A DNA stretch of 64,000 bases, taken from the NCBI RefSeq assembly GCF_000767465.1, contig NZ_CP009291.1, forward strand, positions 1,505,501 through 1,569,500, given 5' to 3'. Below, one piece after another: positions 35,323 through 45,300 of this stretch. Made by a program: the position numbers and the translations under genes. This DNA is from Novosphingobium pentaromativorans US6-1. Its GTDB lineage: Bacteria; Pseudomonadota; Alphaproteobacteria; Sphingomonadales; Sphingomonadaceae. Under the pieces are notes generated by a model that saw only the letters and a program-made list of their open reading frames with translations, was not told where the DNA came from and ran no database searches. Each line of letters starts with the position of its first letter. The first letter of the stretch is position 1.

Positions 35323-38025
35323 ATGGTCGAGATTTTCACGGTCGGCGGCGGCGAGTATATCGTCAATGTCCTCAACGCCGTTGCCGCCTGGACCGGTGCG
35401 GGCGGCTACAAGAGCCTGATCCAAGTCGCGCTGGTGATGGGCATGGTGCTCGCGGTCATAGTGGTCGCGTTCAACCAGGACTGGCGTGCCTGGCTCAACT
35501 GGTTCCTCGGTGCGACGCTCATCTACATGTGCCTGATGGTGCCGCGCATGGACGTCCATGTGACAGACCGGGTCAATCCCAGCCTTGCACCAGCAACGGT
35601 GGCCAATGTCCCGCTCGGGCTGGCCCTTATGGCGAGCTTCACCAGCCAGGCGGGAGACTATCTGACCCGCTCGGCCGAGCTCGTCTTCGGCCTGCCGGAC
35701 GACCTCAACTACTCGAAGAACGGCATGATCTATGGCGCGCGGCTGCTTGAATCGACGCGGAGCTTGCGCATTTCCGATCCGGAGTTCGCTGCGAACTTCG
35801 ATGAGCATGTCCGGCAATGCGTGTTCTACGATCTGCTTCTCGGCCGCTACTCGATGAAGGAGCTGTCCGAGAGCGATGACATCTGGACGACGATCGCACC
35901 GGGCAGCGCGGCGCGCGCGCAGAAATTCCTGACCCGGCAGGCCGACGACAGCGTGACGGCCTCGATCATCACTTGCCGCGAAGCCTACACCGCGCTGTCG
36001 GGGCAATGGGCGAGCCTCATTGACGAGATGACGCTTGTCGCAGGGCGTCAGCTTTATCCGCGCCAGACCGAAGCACTCGCCAAGGCCAAGCTCATGGCCG
36101 ATCTCCCGATTGCCTATCAGTATCTCACCGGCATCTCGCGCAGCGCGAGCGACATTTTCCGCCAGGTGCTTACGATCAATGCCATGAACCAGGCCATGCA
36201 CGGCTTTGCAGGTGCGAGCGGAACGGGCAGTATCGACGTCTTTGCGCAGACCCGGGCCGATATTCAGACCGAGCGGACCTATTCCTCGATCGCGCACAAC
36301 GCGATGAAATGGGTCCCGATCCTCAATGTCGTGCTGACGGTAGTGTTCTACGCGCTGTTCCCTGTCCTGTTTCCGCTGTTCCTGATGCCGCGGACCGGAC
36401 CCATTGCATTGAGAGGTTACGTCACCGGCTTCTTCTACCTTGCGGCGTGGGGACCGCTCTTCGTCATCCTGCACATGATCCTGATGTTCAAAGGCGCAGG
36501 CGATGTCGCCGCCGCTGGCGGCAGCACCGGCCTCAGCCTCGCGACCTTTGCCGGCATGAGCGACGTCAACAGCGATATCGGCATCCTGGCGGGCTATCTT
36601 GTCGCCTCGATCCCGTTCCTTGCCGGCGGGGTGGCGCGTGGTGCGCTGGCGATTTCGGGCCAGGCAACGAGCTATCTCAACCCGAGTCAGAACGCAGCCG
36701 AGGAAGCCTCGCGCGAGGCGAGCACCGGCAATGTCTCGCTTGGCAATTCGAACATCGACAATTCGACGGTGTTTTCCCGCCAGTTTGCCCAAGGCAATCT
36801 TGCTCCCAACATTGCCTATGGCGCCACGCAGACGCGTGGTTTCAGCGACAGCGGTACGCAGACTACCAGCTTCCCCGATGGAGAGTTCGCTGCTGTCCCG
36901 AATTCAAGCTATCCGTTCACACCGACTCTCGGGCAGGACTTCACCGGCCGCCTCGGAACGATGGCGAGCCAGAGCCGGACGCAGAGCGAGACCTATGCCA
37001 ACCTCGCTCAGCAATCGACGAGCTCTGCGCTCACCCGGTTCAGCGAGATTCGCGACGCCTACAGCCAGGGTCAGAGCTCCGATACGGTTAGCGGCGTTGG
37101 TACGAACGACAGCATCGGCACGGCATTCAGCGAAGTCGACAATGCCTCGAGGACGCTCCAGCAGCAGTTCGGCCTTTCCCGGCGCGCCTCCGACGACATT
37201 ACCGTGTCTTGGTTCTTGAATGGGGACGCTGGAATTGGTCTGAAGGGAGAAAGGGGGCCGGTACAGGCGTCTGCTGGTTTGCGGGGTGGTCGCAATCAGA
37301 CTTGGACGGATAGCGATATCGGGATCGCCTCGGAAGATCGCGGCAGGATCATGGGTACGCTGCGGCAGCTTTCGGATAGCCGCAACTGGTCGAATACGCG
37401 TGAAGGCTTTCTGCGCGAGACGAGCTCAAGCTCGGTATCACAGGTATCGACCAGCTCGTCGGGTCTCGGTCGATCGCTGACCGAAGCCGATAGCTATACA
37501 CGAGAGGCGCGTCGGGCCGAAGAGATGGCCAGTCGCCTCGAGAATCAGGCCAGCTGGTACGAGGCCAACAGCGCCGCAGGCACGCTGAACTTGAGCCAGG
37601 CCTATCGCGAATGGGGCATGGCCGAGATGGAAGCCAATCGCGACTATTACGGGCCGGTGCGCTTCGACGACATCGAGTTTCAGATGAGCGCGCGCGGCCA
37701 GCAGCTGCAATCTCGGTTTGTCGAAAGCTATGCTGATCGGCTGCAGGACGACATCGAAGCCGACCTTTCATTGCCGGACTTCGCTCCTGTCAGCCGCCCC
37801 GGGATCGGGAGTGCTGGGCAGGTGCGAGCTAGGGGAGCTGTAGGTTCTGCGGGTGGTCCCTCACTGCCCAATGCTCCTGATCGGTCTGACATCACGGATG
37901 AGGTCGAGCGGGTTCGCCAGCAGGGTCGTGGAAGGATTGGTACCGTTCGAGGTTACCTGGACCGCCAAACGCAGGGCGCCACGGGCGCAAGCGAGGAAGC
38001 TGCCGACGACGTAAAGGAATGGTAG
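35323..38025 (+). CDS. traG: TraG mating-pair formation / entry protein
   Basis: The product is 900 aa. The N-terminal half has several membrane helices (about 30-75 and 330-480) and segments such as MDVHVTDRV and VPLGLALMASFTSQAGDYL typical of TraG (PF07916). The C-terminal part is long, polar and Ser/Gln-rich (LGRSLTEADSYTREARRAEEMA), the periplasmic region linked in F to mating stabilisation and exclusion. It is the last gene of the operon, 12 bp after traH. Confidence 0.93.
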   Translation: MVEIFTVGGGEYIVNVLNAVAAWTGAGGYKSLIQVALVMGMVLAVIVVAFNQDWRAWLNWFLGATLIYMCLMVPRMDVHVTDRVNPSLAPATVANVPLGLALMASFTSQAGDYLTRSAELVFGLPDDLNYSKNGMIYGARLLESTRSLRISDPEFAANFDEHVRQCVFYDLLLGRYSMKELSESDDIWTTIAPGSAARAQKFLTRQADDSVTASIITCREAYTALSGQWASLIDEMTLVAGRQLYPRQTEALAKAKLMADLPIAYQYLTGISRSASDIFRQVLTINAMNQAMHGFAGASGTGSIDVFAQTRADIQTERTYSSIAHNAMKWVPILNVVLTVVFYALFPVLFPLFLMPRTGPIALRGYVTGFFYLAAWGPLFVILHMILMFKGAGDVAAAGGSTGLSLATFAGMSDVNSDIGILAGYLVASIPFLAGGVARGALAISGQATSYLNPSQNAAEEASREASTGNVSLGNSNIDNSTVFSRQFAQGNLAPNIAYGATQTRGFSDSGTQTTSFPDGEFAAVPNSSYPFTPTLGQDFTGRLGTMASQSRTQSETYANLAQQSTSSALTRFSEIRDAYSQGQSSDTVSGVGTNDSIGTAFSEVDNASRTLQQQFGLSRRASDDITVSWFLNGDAGIGLKGERGPVQASAGLRGGRNQTWTDSDIGIASEDRGRIMGTLRQLSDSRNWSNTREGFLRETSSSSVSQVSTSSSGLGRSLTEADSYTREARRAEEMASRLENQASWYEANSAAGTLNLSQAYREWGMAEMEANRDYYGPVRFDDIEFQMSARGQQLQSRFVESYADRLQDDIEADLSLPDFAPVSRPGIGSAGQVRARGAVGSAGGPSLPNAPDRSDITDEVERVRQQGRGRIGTVRGYLDRQTQGATGASEEAADDVKEW

Positions 38026-38029
38026 GTGG

Positions 38030-38242
38030 TCAAAGCACCAAGTCGTAGATCACCACATAGATGATGAATGCTATGAGAAGGATCGCGAATGCAATGAAGC
38101 CAACCCGCCCCCATGGGTCGGCCCAGGCCTTCTTCCATGAGTAGGACGTGAGGCGATTTTCGGAGATGGCGCGGTCGATCTCTCGTAGGCCCTTCCAGTC
38201 ACTCTTGTCGTTGTGACCTTTCTCGTCTTTCATTTTCATCAC
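38030..38242 (-). CDS. Small single-pass membrane protein of unknown function
   Basis: The product is 70 aa, convergent with traG (4-bp gap). A charged N-terminus (about 1-45) precedes one strong membrane helix (GFIAFAILLIAFIIYVVIYDLVL). No family is recognised. It could be an exclusion or immunity-type protein given its place next to traG, but nothing in the sequence shows that. Confidence 0.55.
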   Translation of the reverse strand: MMKMKDEKGHNDKSDWKGLREIDRAISENRLTSYSWKKAWADPWGRVGFIAFAILLIAFIIYVVIYDLVL

Positions 38243-38274
38243 TCCGACCTACATAAAGTAGCAATTTTGATGCA

Positions 38275-38394
38275 TTATCGGTGATAAGCAAATTTAGGTC
38301 TCGATATTGACACATTAAGTGCCTTCATGTAAAGACGCAAAATCGCTACACAACGCTCCATATTGGAGATAATGTCTCGATAATGCCACATTAT
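38275..38394. promoter_or_regulatory. hipBA promoter with operator-like repeats
   Basis: TCTCGATATTGACACATTAA (38299-38318) recurs with three changes as TCTCGATAATGCCACATTAT (38375-38394), the second covering the hipB start codon. A palindrome TTATCGGTGATAA (38275-38287) lies just upstream. Such spaced sites fit autoregulation by a HipB dimer. This AT-rich stretch contrasts with the flanking genes. Confidence 0.55.
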
Positions 38395-38742
38395 GACTCA
38401 CCAGATCTGCGCCCTCTCTCGGTACTGCTATCCGACCTCGGGAAGCAGATCGAAGCATATCGCATATCACGCAATCTCAAGCAGGCCGAGCTTGCGGAAA
38501 TGGCTGGCATCTCGCGTTCAACGCTCGCCCGCCTGGAAGCCGGCAATGGCGGGACCATCGATAGCCTTGCCAGGATCATGCGTGCGCTTGAAATTGAAGA
38601 CCGCCTTCTGGATGTCATGCCGGACGCCAAGCTGAGCCCGCTCGATCCCCGGTCCGACACCGGCAAGGCGCGGCAAAGGGTGCGCAAGTCTTCTGAAGGT
38701 GAGGCTGGCGAGGAATGGAGCTGGGGTAACGAGGCCCCATGA
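38383..38742 (+). CDS. hipB: HipB-like XRE antitoxin/repressor
   Basis: The product is 119 aa. The helix-turn-helix LGKQIEAYRISRNLKQAELAEMAGISRSTLARLEAGNGGTIDSLARIMRAL lies at about 17-68, with a charged flexible tail. It overlaps hipA by 4 bp (ATGA). HipB-type proteins bind HipA and repress the operon. GGAGA lies 14-18 nt before ATG 38383, a little far; another start is possible. Confidence 0.88.
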   Translation: MPHYDSPDLRPLSVLLSDLGKQIEAYRISRNLKQAELAEMAGISRSTLARLEAGNGGTIDSLARIMRALEIEDRLLDVMPDAKLSPLDPRSDTGKARQRVRKSSEGEAGEEWSWGNEAP

Positions 38743-40043
38743 CGCGTGCCGTAGTCAATCTCTGGGGCCGTCAGATCGGCGCCGTCCTGTGGGATGAGGA
38801 TCGCGATGTCGGGGTTTTCGAATACACTCCGGAATTCAGCCGCAGCGGTATCGAAGTCGCCCCGCTCACAATGCCCCTGCGAAGTGGCGTCTACGACTTT
38901 CCCGCGCTGAATTACGAGACCTTCAAAGGGCTTCCGGGCATGCTGGCCGACAGCCTACCCGACAAGTTTGGTAACGCCCTGATCAACCGTTGGCTTGCCG
39001 AGCAGGGCCGCACAGCCGACAGCTTCGATCCGGTCGAGCGCCTTTGCTATACCGGTCGCCGAGGCATGGGCGCGCTCGAATTCGAGCCCGCTACCGGTGA
39101 GCGCCGTGAACAGGGCCGGCCGGTCGATATCGCTCCGCTTGTCGAGCTCGCCAACAGGGTCATTGCCGCGCGTGAAGAACTGGCCGGTGTGCTCAAGGGT
39201 GAAGATGATCATCGTGCACTTCAAGAGATCTTGCGCGTCGGCACCTCTGCTGGTGGCGCCCGGGCCAAGGCCGTCCTCGCCTGGAATGAGGAGACCGGAG
39301 AATTCCATTCAGGGCAGCTGACTGCAGGGCCCGGCTACACGCAATGGCTGGTCAAGTTCGACGGCGTGTCGGGCAATGCTGACAAGGAACTTGCCGACCC
39401 GATGGGCTTCGGCCGGCTTGAGTACGCCTGCTATCTGCTAGCCCGAGAGGCTGGCATCGACATGGCTCGCTCTCGCCTGCACGAAGAAGGTGGGCGGGCG
39501 CATTTCATGACCCAGCGCTTCGACCGCACGCCTGACGGCAAGAAGCTCCACATGCAGTCGCTTTGCGCGATGCGCCATTTCGATTTCAACCTCGCTCGGG
39601 CCTATAGCTACGAGCAGGCGATCGAGACCATCCGCATGCTCGGTCTCGGACGCGAAGCGATCAAGGAGCAGGTGCGCCGCGCGCTGCTCAATGTCTTCAT
39701 TCGCAACCAGGACGACCACACCAAGAACATCGCCTTCCTCATGGATAGCTCGGGTCACTGGAGCCTCTCGCCCGCATTCGATGTCGTCTACGCCTACAAT
39801 CCTGACGGGGACTGGACCAACGAGCACCAGATGTCTCTGGCCGGCAAAACGGACGGTTTCGAGTTCGACGATCTTCTAGAATTCGGGAAATTTGCCGATC
39901 TCAAGACAGCCGAAATCAAATCCATCGCCTCAGACATTCGTTCAGCCCTCGCGAAGTGGAGCGAGTTGACGCGAACTGCCGGTGTTCCCCCAAAAATGGC
40001 ACTCAAGGCTCAGAACGGCTTCCGCGACATTCCTCTGAGATGA
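38739..40043 (+). CDS. hipA: HipA-family serine/threonine kinase toxin
   Basis: The product is 434 aa. It has an N-terminal HipA_N/Couple_hipA-type domain (LWGRQIGAVLWDED...GVEVAPLTMPL), a phosphate-binding loop region (RVGTSAGGARAKAVLAW), and the catalytic segment FIRNQDDHTKNIAFLMD followed by SPAFDVVYAYNPDG, the HipA active site. Known HipA kinases phosphorylate aminoacyl-tRNA synthetases; the target here is unknown. The toxin-antitoxin pair could stabilise the element or act in phage defence. Confidence 0.92.
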   Translation: MTRAVVNLWGRQIGAVLWDEDRDVGVFEYTPEFSRSGIEVAPLTMPLRSGVYDFPALNYETFKGLPGMLADSLPDKFGNALINRWLAEQGRTADSFDPVERLCYTGRRGMGALEFEPATGERREQGRPVDIAPLVELANRVIAAREELAGVLKGEDDHRALQEILRVGTSAGGARAKAVLAWNEETGEFHSGQLTAGPGYTQWLVKFDGVSGNADKELADPMGFGRLEYACYLLAREAGIDMARSRLHEEGGRAHFMTQRFDRTPDGKKLHMQSLCAMRHFDFNLARAYSYEQAIETIRMLGLGREAIKEQVRRALLNVFIRNQDDHTKNIAFLMDSSGHWSLSPAFDVVYAYNPDGDWTNEHQMSLAGKTDGFEFDDLLEFGKFADLKTAEIKSIASDIRSALAKWSELTRTAGVPPKMALKAQNGFRDIPLR

Positions 40044-40072
40044 GCTGATCCTGCCCCGAATGGTTTGCGCGC

Positions 40073-42220
40073 CTAAAGCAAAGCGGTTGAACCAAAGCGC
40101 TTTCCAAGGAAGGCCTGCACTTCGCTCATGGGCATTTCCGGTGAAGAGTTGCCACTCCGAACGTACAGCTTTTCGGATTTTAACCCGTTCTTGTCTGCAA
40201 CGCTGATGACCACCGCAGCATCGGCTGGCCTAACATCAATCTGACAAATTTCGCTGCCCTCCACTTCGGGGAATGCAATCTTCAGTTTCGAAGCGGTGAA
40301 ATTTTGCCCGAATGCATCGGCAAAAAGGTTGCGCAGGTGAATTTCAAACCGGTCTTTGTCAGCATCGCCCAGCGACGCATAATCATGATCCAGACCGACT
40401 GCTTCACCGACATCGGAAACGCCGATGAGCAGTGTGCCGCCACCATAACTATTGGCAAATGCGGCAATAGTTTTGACAACGACCTGCTCGAGACCCTTGT
40501 TGACCTTGGCTTCCTTGATATCCCAACGCAAAGTTTGCTTGAACTCCAACTCTTCGCTTTCACCCTCGGCAATCATCTCAGCCAGTGTGATGGGTGCCTC
40601 CGCCTCTTTGGTTTCGGTGATCGAGCTCAAGAACCCATTCAATGCATTCGCCAGCATCGTTCGCCTAGCGTGGAGAAAGCTCTCGTAATTCTCGATTTTC
40701 CAGAGCTCTGGATCTGAAGGGATGCATTGCTTGGCTAGCGCATCCGGATTCTTATCGTCGATTTCTGCAAGATAATCTTCTGCGTTCGTAGCACTCTTCG
40801 CCCGATTGGCGATCTGTGTGAGAATGGCGCGATTGGTGATCTCTTGTGCGAGAGAATACTTCAAACGGTTCTCTTTGCCGTACCCAGCGTCGCGCAGTTT
40901 CGAGAACGGGAAAATGTGATCGTTTTCGAGCTGATACTTCTTTCCCATGGGTTGAGCCAATTTGACTCCTGTCGTCAGACAAGTTGCGCCCTGACTCTTG
41001 AAGTACCATCGCATCATCGGAAATAGGGGATGCGATATCGCGCGCCCAACGAACTCGTCGGCGACAATCTCTAGGGGCCGTTCGTCCTTTATGACCTGCA
41101 GCAGCTCATCGAATGGTTGATCGGATTCCTTGATCACGCGGAGATCTCGATCGAGCTTCTGGGGCAGCTGAGAGATGTAGCGATAGCGGATCTGGGAATA
41201 GTAGAACCACTTGACCAGCTTCTTAATCTGCATCTCCGAGAGATGGCTATCCTGTTGATAGCAATAAGCAATAATCGGTATCAGTGCATACACCGAGTTG
41301 ATTTCGTCCGTATGATCGACGAATGCATGGGACTGCATGATATTGGCAACGTAATCGAGAGTTTGCTCTTCGAGCTTCTTCCAAGCCGCCCGGATGGGCG
41401 CATCATTGGCCTGGTCATGCAGAAGTCGCATATTCGAACCGGAATGGTGCAAACAGGCGAGCAGGGCGTAGACGACAAAATCAAGTTTGAAGACGTAACC
41501 CCTGCCTTCGAGTTCGGTCAATTTTGCCTTGAACGTGTCACGCGCCTGAGGCCAATAACCTGAAATCTGGGCTAGAGCCAATTCGGCCTCGGTCAACGAG
41601 ACGCCGCTCGCATTGACCTTATAGAAGATGTCGATCGCTTCGCGAATTGTCGCCTTCACCGGTATCGTTTGCTCGGGGAACTCCCGGTCAAGGATGTTCT
41701 CGATGGATTTCACGTTGTCGTCGATCAGATCGTCGCGTTCGCGGGACACCTCTTCGCCCTTGTCTTCCAAAGCGCGGACGACATCCTTAGCTCGGATCTT
41801 GCGCTGAAAAATATCGGTCAGATTCTGCCAGCGCGGGTCGTTCTCCATCTTGAGCTTCTTGTAGTACTCCAGCTCTCTGGTCTCGACATTCACATAAAGG
41901 CCGCGCGTGTCGTTGAGAATTTCCGGAGCAGTATAGTAGGGTGGCAAACCACCGCGAATGAGCATGTACAAGGTTGTCAGCCGCTGCTGCCCGTCCAGAA
42001 GGATCCTTACAGCGCCCTGCTTCTCATCGTATTTGTGAGGCCCCTTCAATTCGGGAGGGTTGTTGGTCTCCCAGGTCAGCATCGTCCCCGTTGGATATTC
42101 CTTGATAAGGGAGTCTACCAACTGCTTCGCATCGTCGCGCTTCCAAACGTACTCGCGTTGGAAGGCCGGCACAAAGAGCTGCTTCTCGTCGATTTTGTCT
42201 AGGGCCTGAGAAATCTTCAT
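40073..42220 (-). CDS. DUF262-HNH-AlbA_2 fusion protein, probable defence nuclease
   Basis: The product is 715 aa. DUF262 (about 5-250) has VPAFQREYVWKRDDAKQLVDSL and DGQQR at 76-80, the GmrS-type nucleotide-binding motif. The middle helical region ends in an HNH/DUF1524-like site: DHIFPFSKL (434-442), ITNRAIL (461-467), then N472 and KS at 475-476. The C-terminus (about 550-715) is a Schlafen/AlbA_2 domain (ESEELEFKQTL, VKTIAAFANSYGGGTLLIGV). DUF262-DUF1524 proteins are modification-dependent (type IV, GmrSD/SspE-like) nucleases. The fused AlbA_2 is unusual. It lies 91 bp downstream of hsdR on the same strand. Confidence 0.85.
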   Translation of the reverse strand: MKISQALDKIDEKQLFVPAFQREYVWKRDDAKQLVDSLIKEYPTGTMLTWETNNPPELKGPHKYDEKQGAVRILLDGQQRLTTLYMLIRGGLPPYYTAPEILNDTRGLYVNVETRELEYYKKLKMENDPRWQNLTDIFQRKIRAKDVVRALEDKGEEVSRERDDLIDDNVKSIENILDREFPEQTIPVKATIREAIDIFYKVNASGVSLTEAELALAQISGYWPQARDTFKAKLTELEGRGYVFKLDFVVYALLACLHHSGSNMRLLHDQANDAPIRAAWKKLEEQTLDYVANIMQSHAFVDHTDEINSVYALIPIIAYCYQQDSHLSEMQIKKLVKWFYYSQIRYRYISQLPQKLDRDLRVIKESDQPFDELLQVIKDERPLEIVADEFVGRAISHPLFPMMRWYFKSQGATCLTTGVKLAQPMGKKYQLENDHIFPFSKLRDAGYGKENRLKYSLAQEITNRAILTQIANRAKSATNAEDYLAEIDDKNPDALAKQCIPSDPELWKIENYESFLHARRTMLANALNGFLSSITETKEAEAPITLAEMIAEGESEELEFKQTLRWDIKEAKVNKGLEQVVVKTIAAFANSYGGGTLLIGVSDVGEAVGLDHDYASLGDADKDRFEIHLRNLFADAFGQNFTASKLKIAFPEVEGSEICQIDVRPADAAVVISVADKNGLKSEKLYVRSGNSSPEMPMSEVQAFLGKRFGSTALL

Positions 42221-42311
42221 CTAGTGTTCCTAAATTCCCAACACACTGTATTTCTTATCAGGCTCCAACTGCCTGACCATCCGGACGTTTTATTCAGAGC
42301 TTTTGTGCGGT

Positions 42312-45300
42312 TCATGCACCATCGAGGTCTCCAAGATCGATGTCTCTGCCCTCTTTGATCAGATCGTAAATAAGGTTGGTAAGGATACCTAGGCCCTGCC
42401 TGTCCTCTTTGAGGAGATGCGTGGCCAGAGCATTGTTTGAGCCCATCGCACGCACCACCGCTCCTTGAACCGCTCCTGGAAGGCTTCCTTTCAAAGCCTG
42501 CTCTTTGGAGTTTTCCTTGACCTGGGCCCTCACGATACTGTTTTCGCGAGTGATCGACGCGATTTGGTTCACGAAGCTCGCTTGATCCTTGATCGGAGCA
42601 GCTTCGCCAAAGATACCGTTCAGTCGTTCGATAAGCTCTTGAAGGTAGACAGGAAGTTTCCCTGGCGATTTCGATCCACCGGCTCCCACGGGCTTTAAAT
42701 TCGGATCGGGATCATCTCCGCTTTCGCTTTGTGCATCATTCTTTTTGATGTCGTAGCCCGTTAGGGAAATACCTCTTAAGTCGACGTGCTCAGGGGGAAC
42801 GCCATTAAGGCGGTTTGCGAGAAGTTTTGTGAAAGCCGCAAAATTCTCCACGCTGGGATCCCCGAGGTCCAGCAGTTGAGCAATGTACGTGTATGTTCTG
42901 GAGATTCTCGACAGGCCCGATTTGAACTCCAGCAAGCTGCCAATGCCTTCTTCTACTTGCACCCTTTCATGCTCGGCTTTCTTCGCGGCGGCATCATCTC
43001 CCGCTTCGGTTGCCTTCTGAAATTCAGATTCGCACCGCTCGGCTTCCTCACGCAGCATTTTGAGGCGAGCGTTAAACCTGTCGGTTGGCCTTTGGGTGGC
43101 CGCAAACATCGCCTTATGGTGATCTTCTTTTCCGGTGTCGAAAGTCTTGGCCGTTTCGAAGCGAGCTATCTTGAAGGCTTCGATGTCTTGATCCGAGTAA
43201 AGACCCTGCGCGTCGAGTGCGTCCTTCAAATCGTAGATTACGTTGGGATCTTGAACTTCGGTGATTTGCGCGCCTGAATCGTATTTCTTGAAGGCCGCTC
43301 GGATTGCTTCTGGGTCGTTCACGAAGTCTACAACGAAGGTCTCTTCTTTTCCTGGGAATGTGCGATTGAGGCGCGACAGCGTTTGAACGATCTCAACTTC
43401 GTTCGCGATCTTCTTGTCGACATACATGGCGACAAGCTTCGGCTGATCGAAACCCGTCTGAAATTTGTTGGCCACCAACATGACCCTGAATTCTGGACGA
43501 TCAAATGCGATTCGAAGGTCTTTGACCTGAACGCCCGTGTTCATGTTGCTTTCGGTGAATTCCGCATCCTCGTCACATATGAACAGCTCACCAGCAATTT
43601 GTGCATCGTCGGAATGCATGACATCCTTGCCGCTGAGCTTCCCCGAGAAAGCGATGAGCGCGCGAACGTCTTTGTATTGAGGATTGGCCGCGACAAAGGC
43701 ATCGAAAGATTTCTTGTAGCGAACAGCTGCTGCACGCGAGCTCGTCACCACCATTGCCTTCGCTTTTCCATCAAGGAGAGGTGATACGTTGTGCCGGAAG
43801 TGCTCCATGATGAACTGCACCTTTTGGGTGACGTTCGTGGGATGCAGGCTCATCCATTTGGCGAGCGCCCGTTTGGCTGCCTTGCCGTCCACGCGCTTCT
43901 TGTCTTCTAGTTCTTTCCCCAGATTGAAGGCCGTCTTGTACGATACATAGCCCTTTAGCACGTCGAGGATGAAACCCTCATCGATGGCTTGGCGCATCTC
44001 GTATTTATGGAAGGCACGCGGCAGGTTATCTGGGGCCGCCGGTCGCGATGGGTCTTCCGGCCGTCCGAACAGCATCAAGGTCGAGTGCTTTGGCGTCGCA
44101 GTAAACGCGAAATGGGACAAGTTTTTCGGGCGGGCGCGGCTTTTCTGGATCTCGGTCAAAAGCTCTTCGACCGTCATATTTGCGGTGTCTTTTGCCGACG
44201 AGAGTGCGAGGGTCGCTTGCAGCTTCGAGGCTGTGCTGCCGGTTTGCGAGGTATGCGCCTCATCGATGATCACGGCAAAGCTGCGGTCCTTCAACGATGT
44301 TTCCGTCAGGATCGCTTCCATCGCATGCGGGAAGGTTTGGAGAGTCACGACAATAATCGGGACGCCCTTCAGCATGGCTTCCGTCAGCTGCGCGGTCTTC
44401 GTCTTGGAGCTTGTCTCTCGATCAATCGCAGCGATCATGCCCTTGCGGTGGTCGATCTGCTGGACGGCGTCTTGTAGCTGGCCATCCAGCACAGTCCGGT
44501 CTGTCACGATGACCACCGTGTCAAAGACTGCCTTGCCGTCGTCATGGCGCAGTTTGGTCAGGTCATGCGCTGTCCAGGCTATCGTAGATGTCTTGCCCGA
44601 ACCTGCACTGTGTTCGCAGAGGTAAGCTTGGCCAGGTCCCTTCTCCTTGGCATCTGCGATCATCTTGTTGACCGCGTCATGCTGGTGGAAGCGCGGGAAG
44701 ATGAGCGTCTCCTTGACGGACCAATTGCCCTTCAGGTCCACCACATCCTTCTTCTCGACATAGACGAAGCTATGGAAGATCCGGAGGAAGGCATTTGGCT
44801 GGCAAATCTCTTCCCAGAAATAGGCGACAGGGTATTCGCCGTCATCTCGAGGGGGATTGCCACCTTTGCCGTCATGGCCGCGGTTGAAGGGCAGAAAATA
44901 GGTATTCTCTCCCGCCAGCTTCGTGGCCATCCAAATCTCACTATCGGACATCGCGAAATGCACGATGGCACCGCGCTTGAATGTGAGCAGCGGGTGCTTG
45001 CGCCCGGTGGCGGGGTCTTCGGGCAGGCGGTCGCGCTTATATTGCTCGCGCGCGCTTTCGGCGGACTGGGTGAAATCAGTCTTGAGTTCGACGGTCGCAA
45101 CGGGCAGCCCGTTGATGAATAGCCCTAGATCGATCGCAAGCTCGCGACCGGGATGGTACTTCAGCTGCGGCACCACACGCAGTCGGTTGGCGGCATAGCG
45201 TTCGAGGATTGTCTCGTTGCGCTGGTCCTCGGGTGCAGCCTCGGACATGTCGATCTGCCCGCAGCCCGCAATGGAAAAGCCACGACGCAGAACCTGGATG

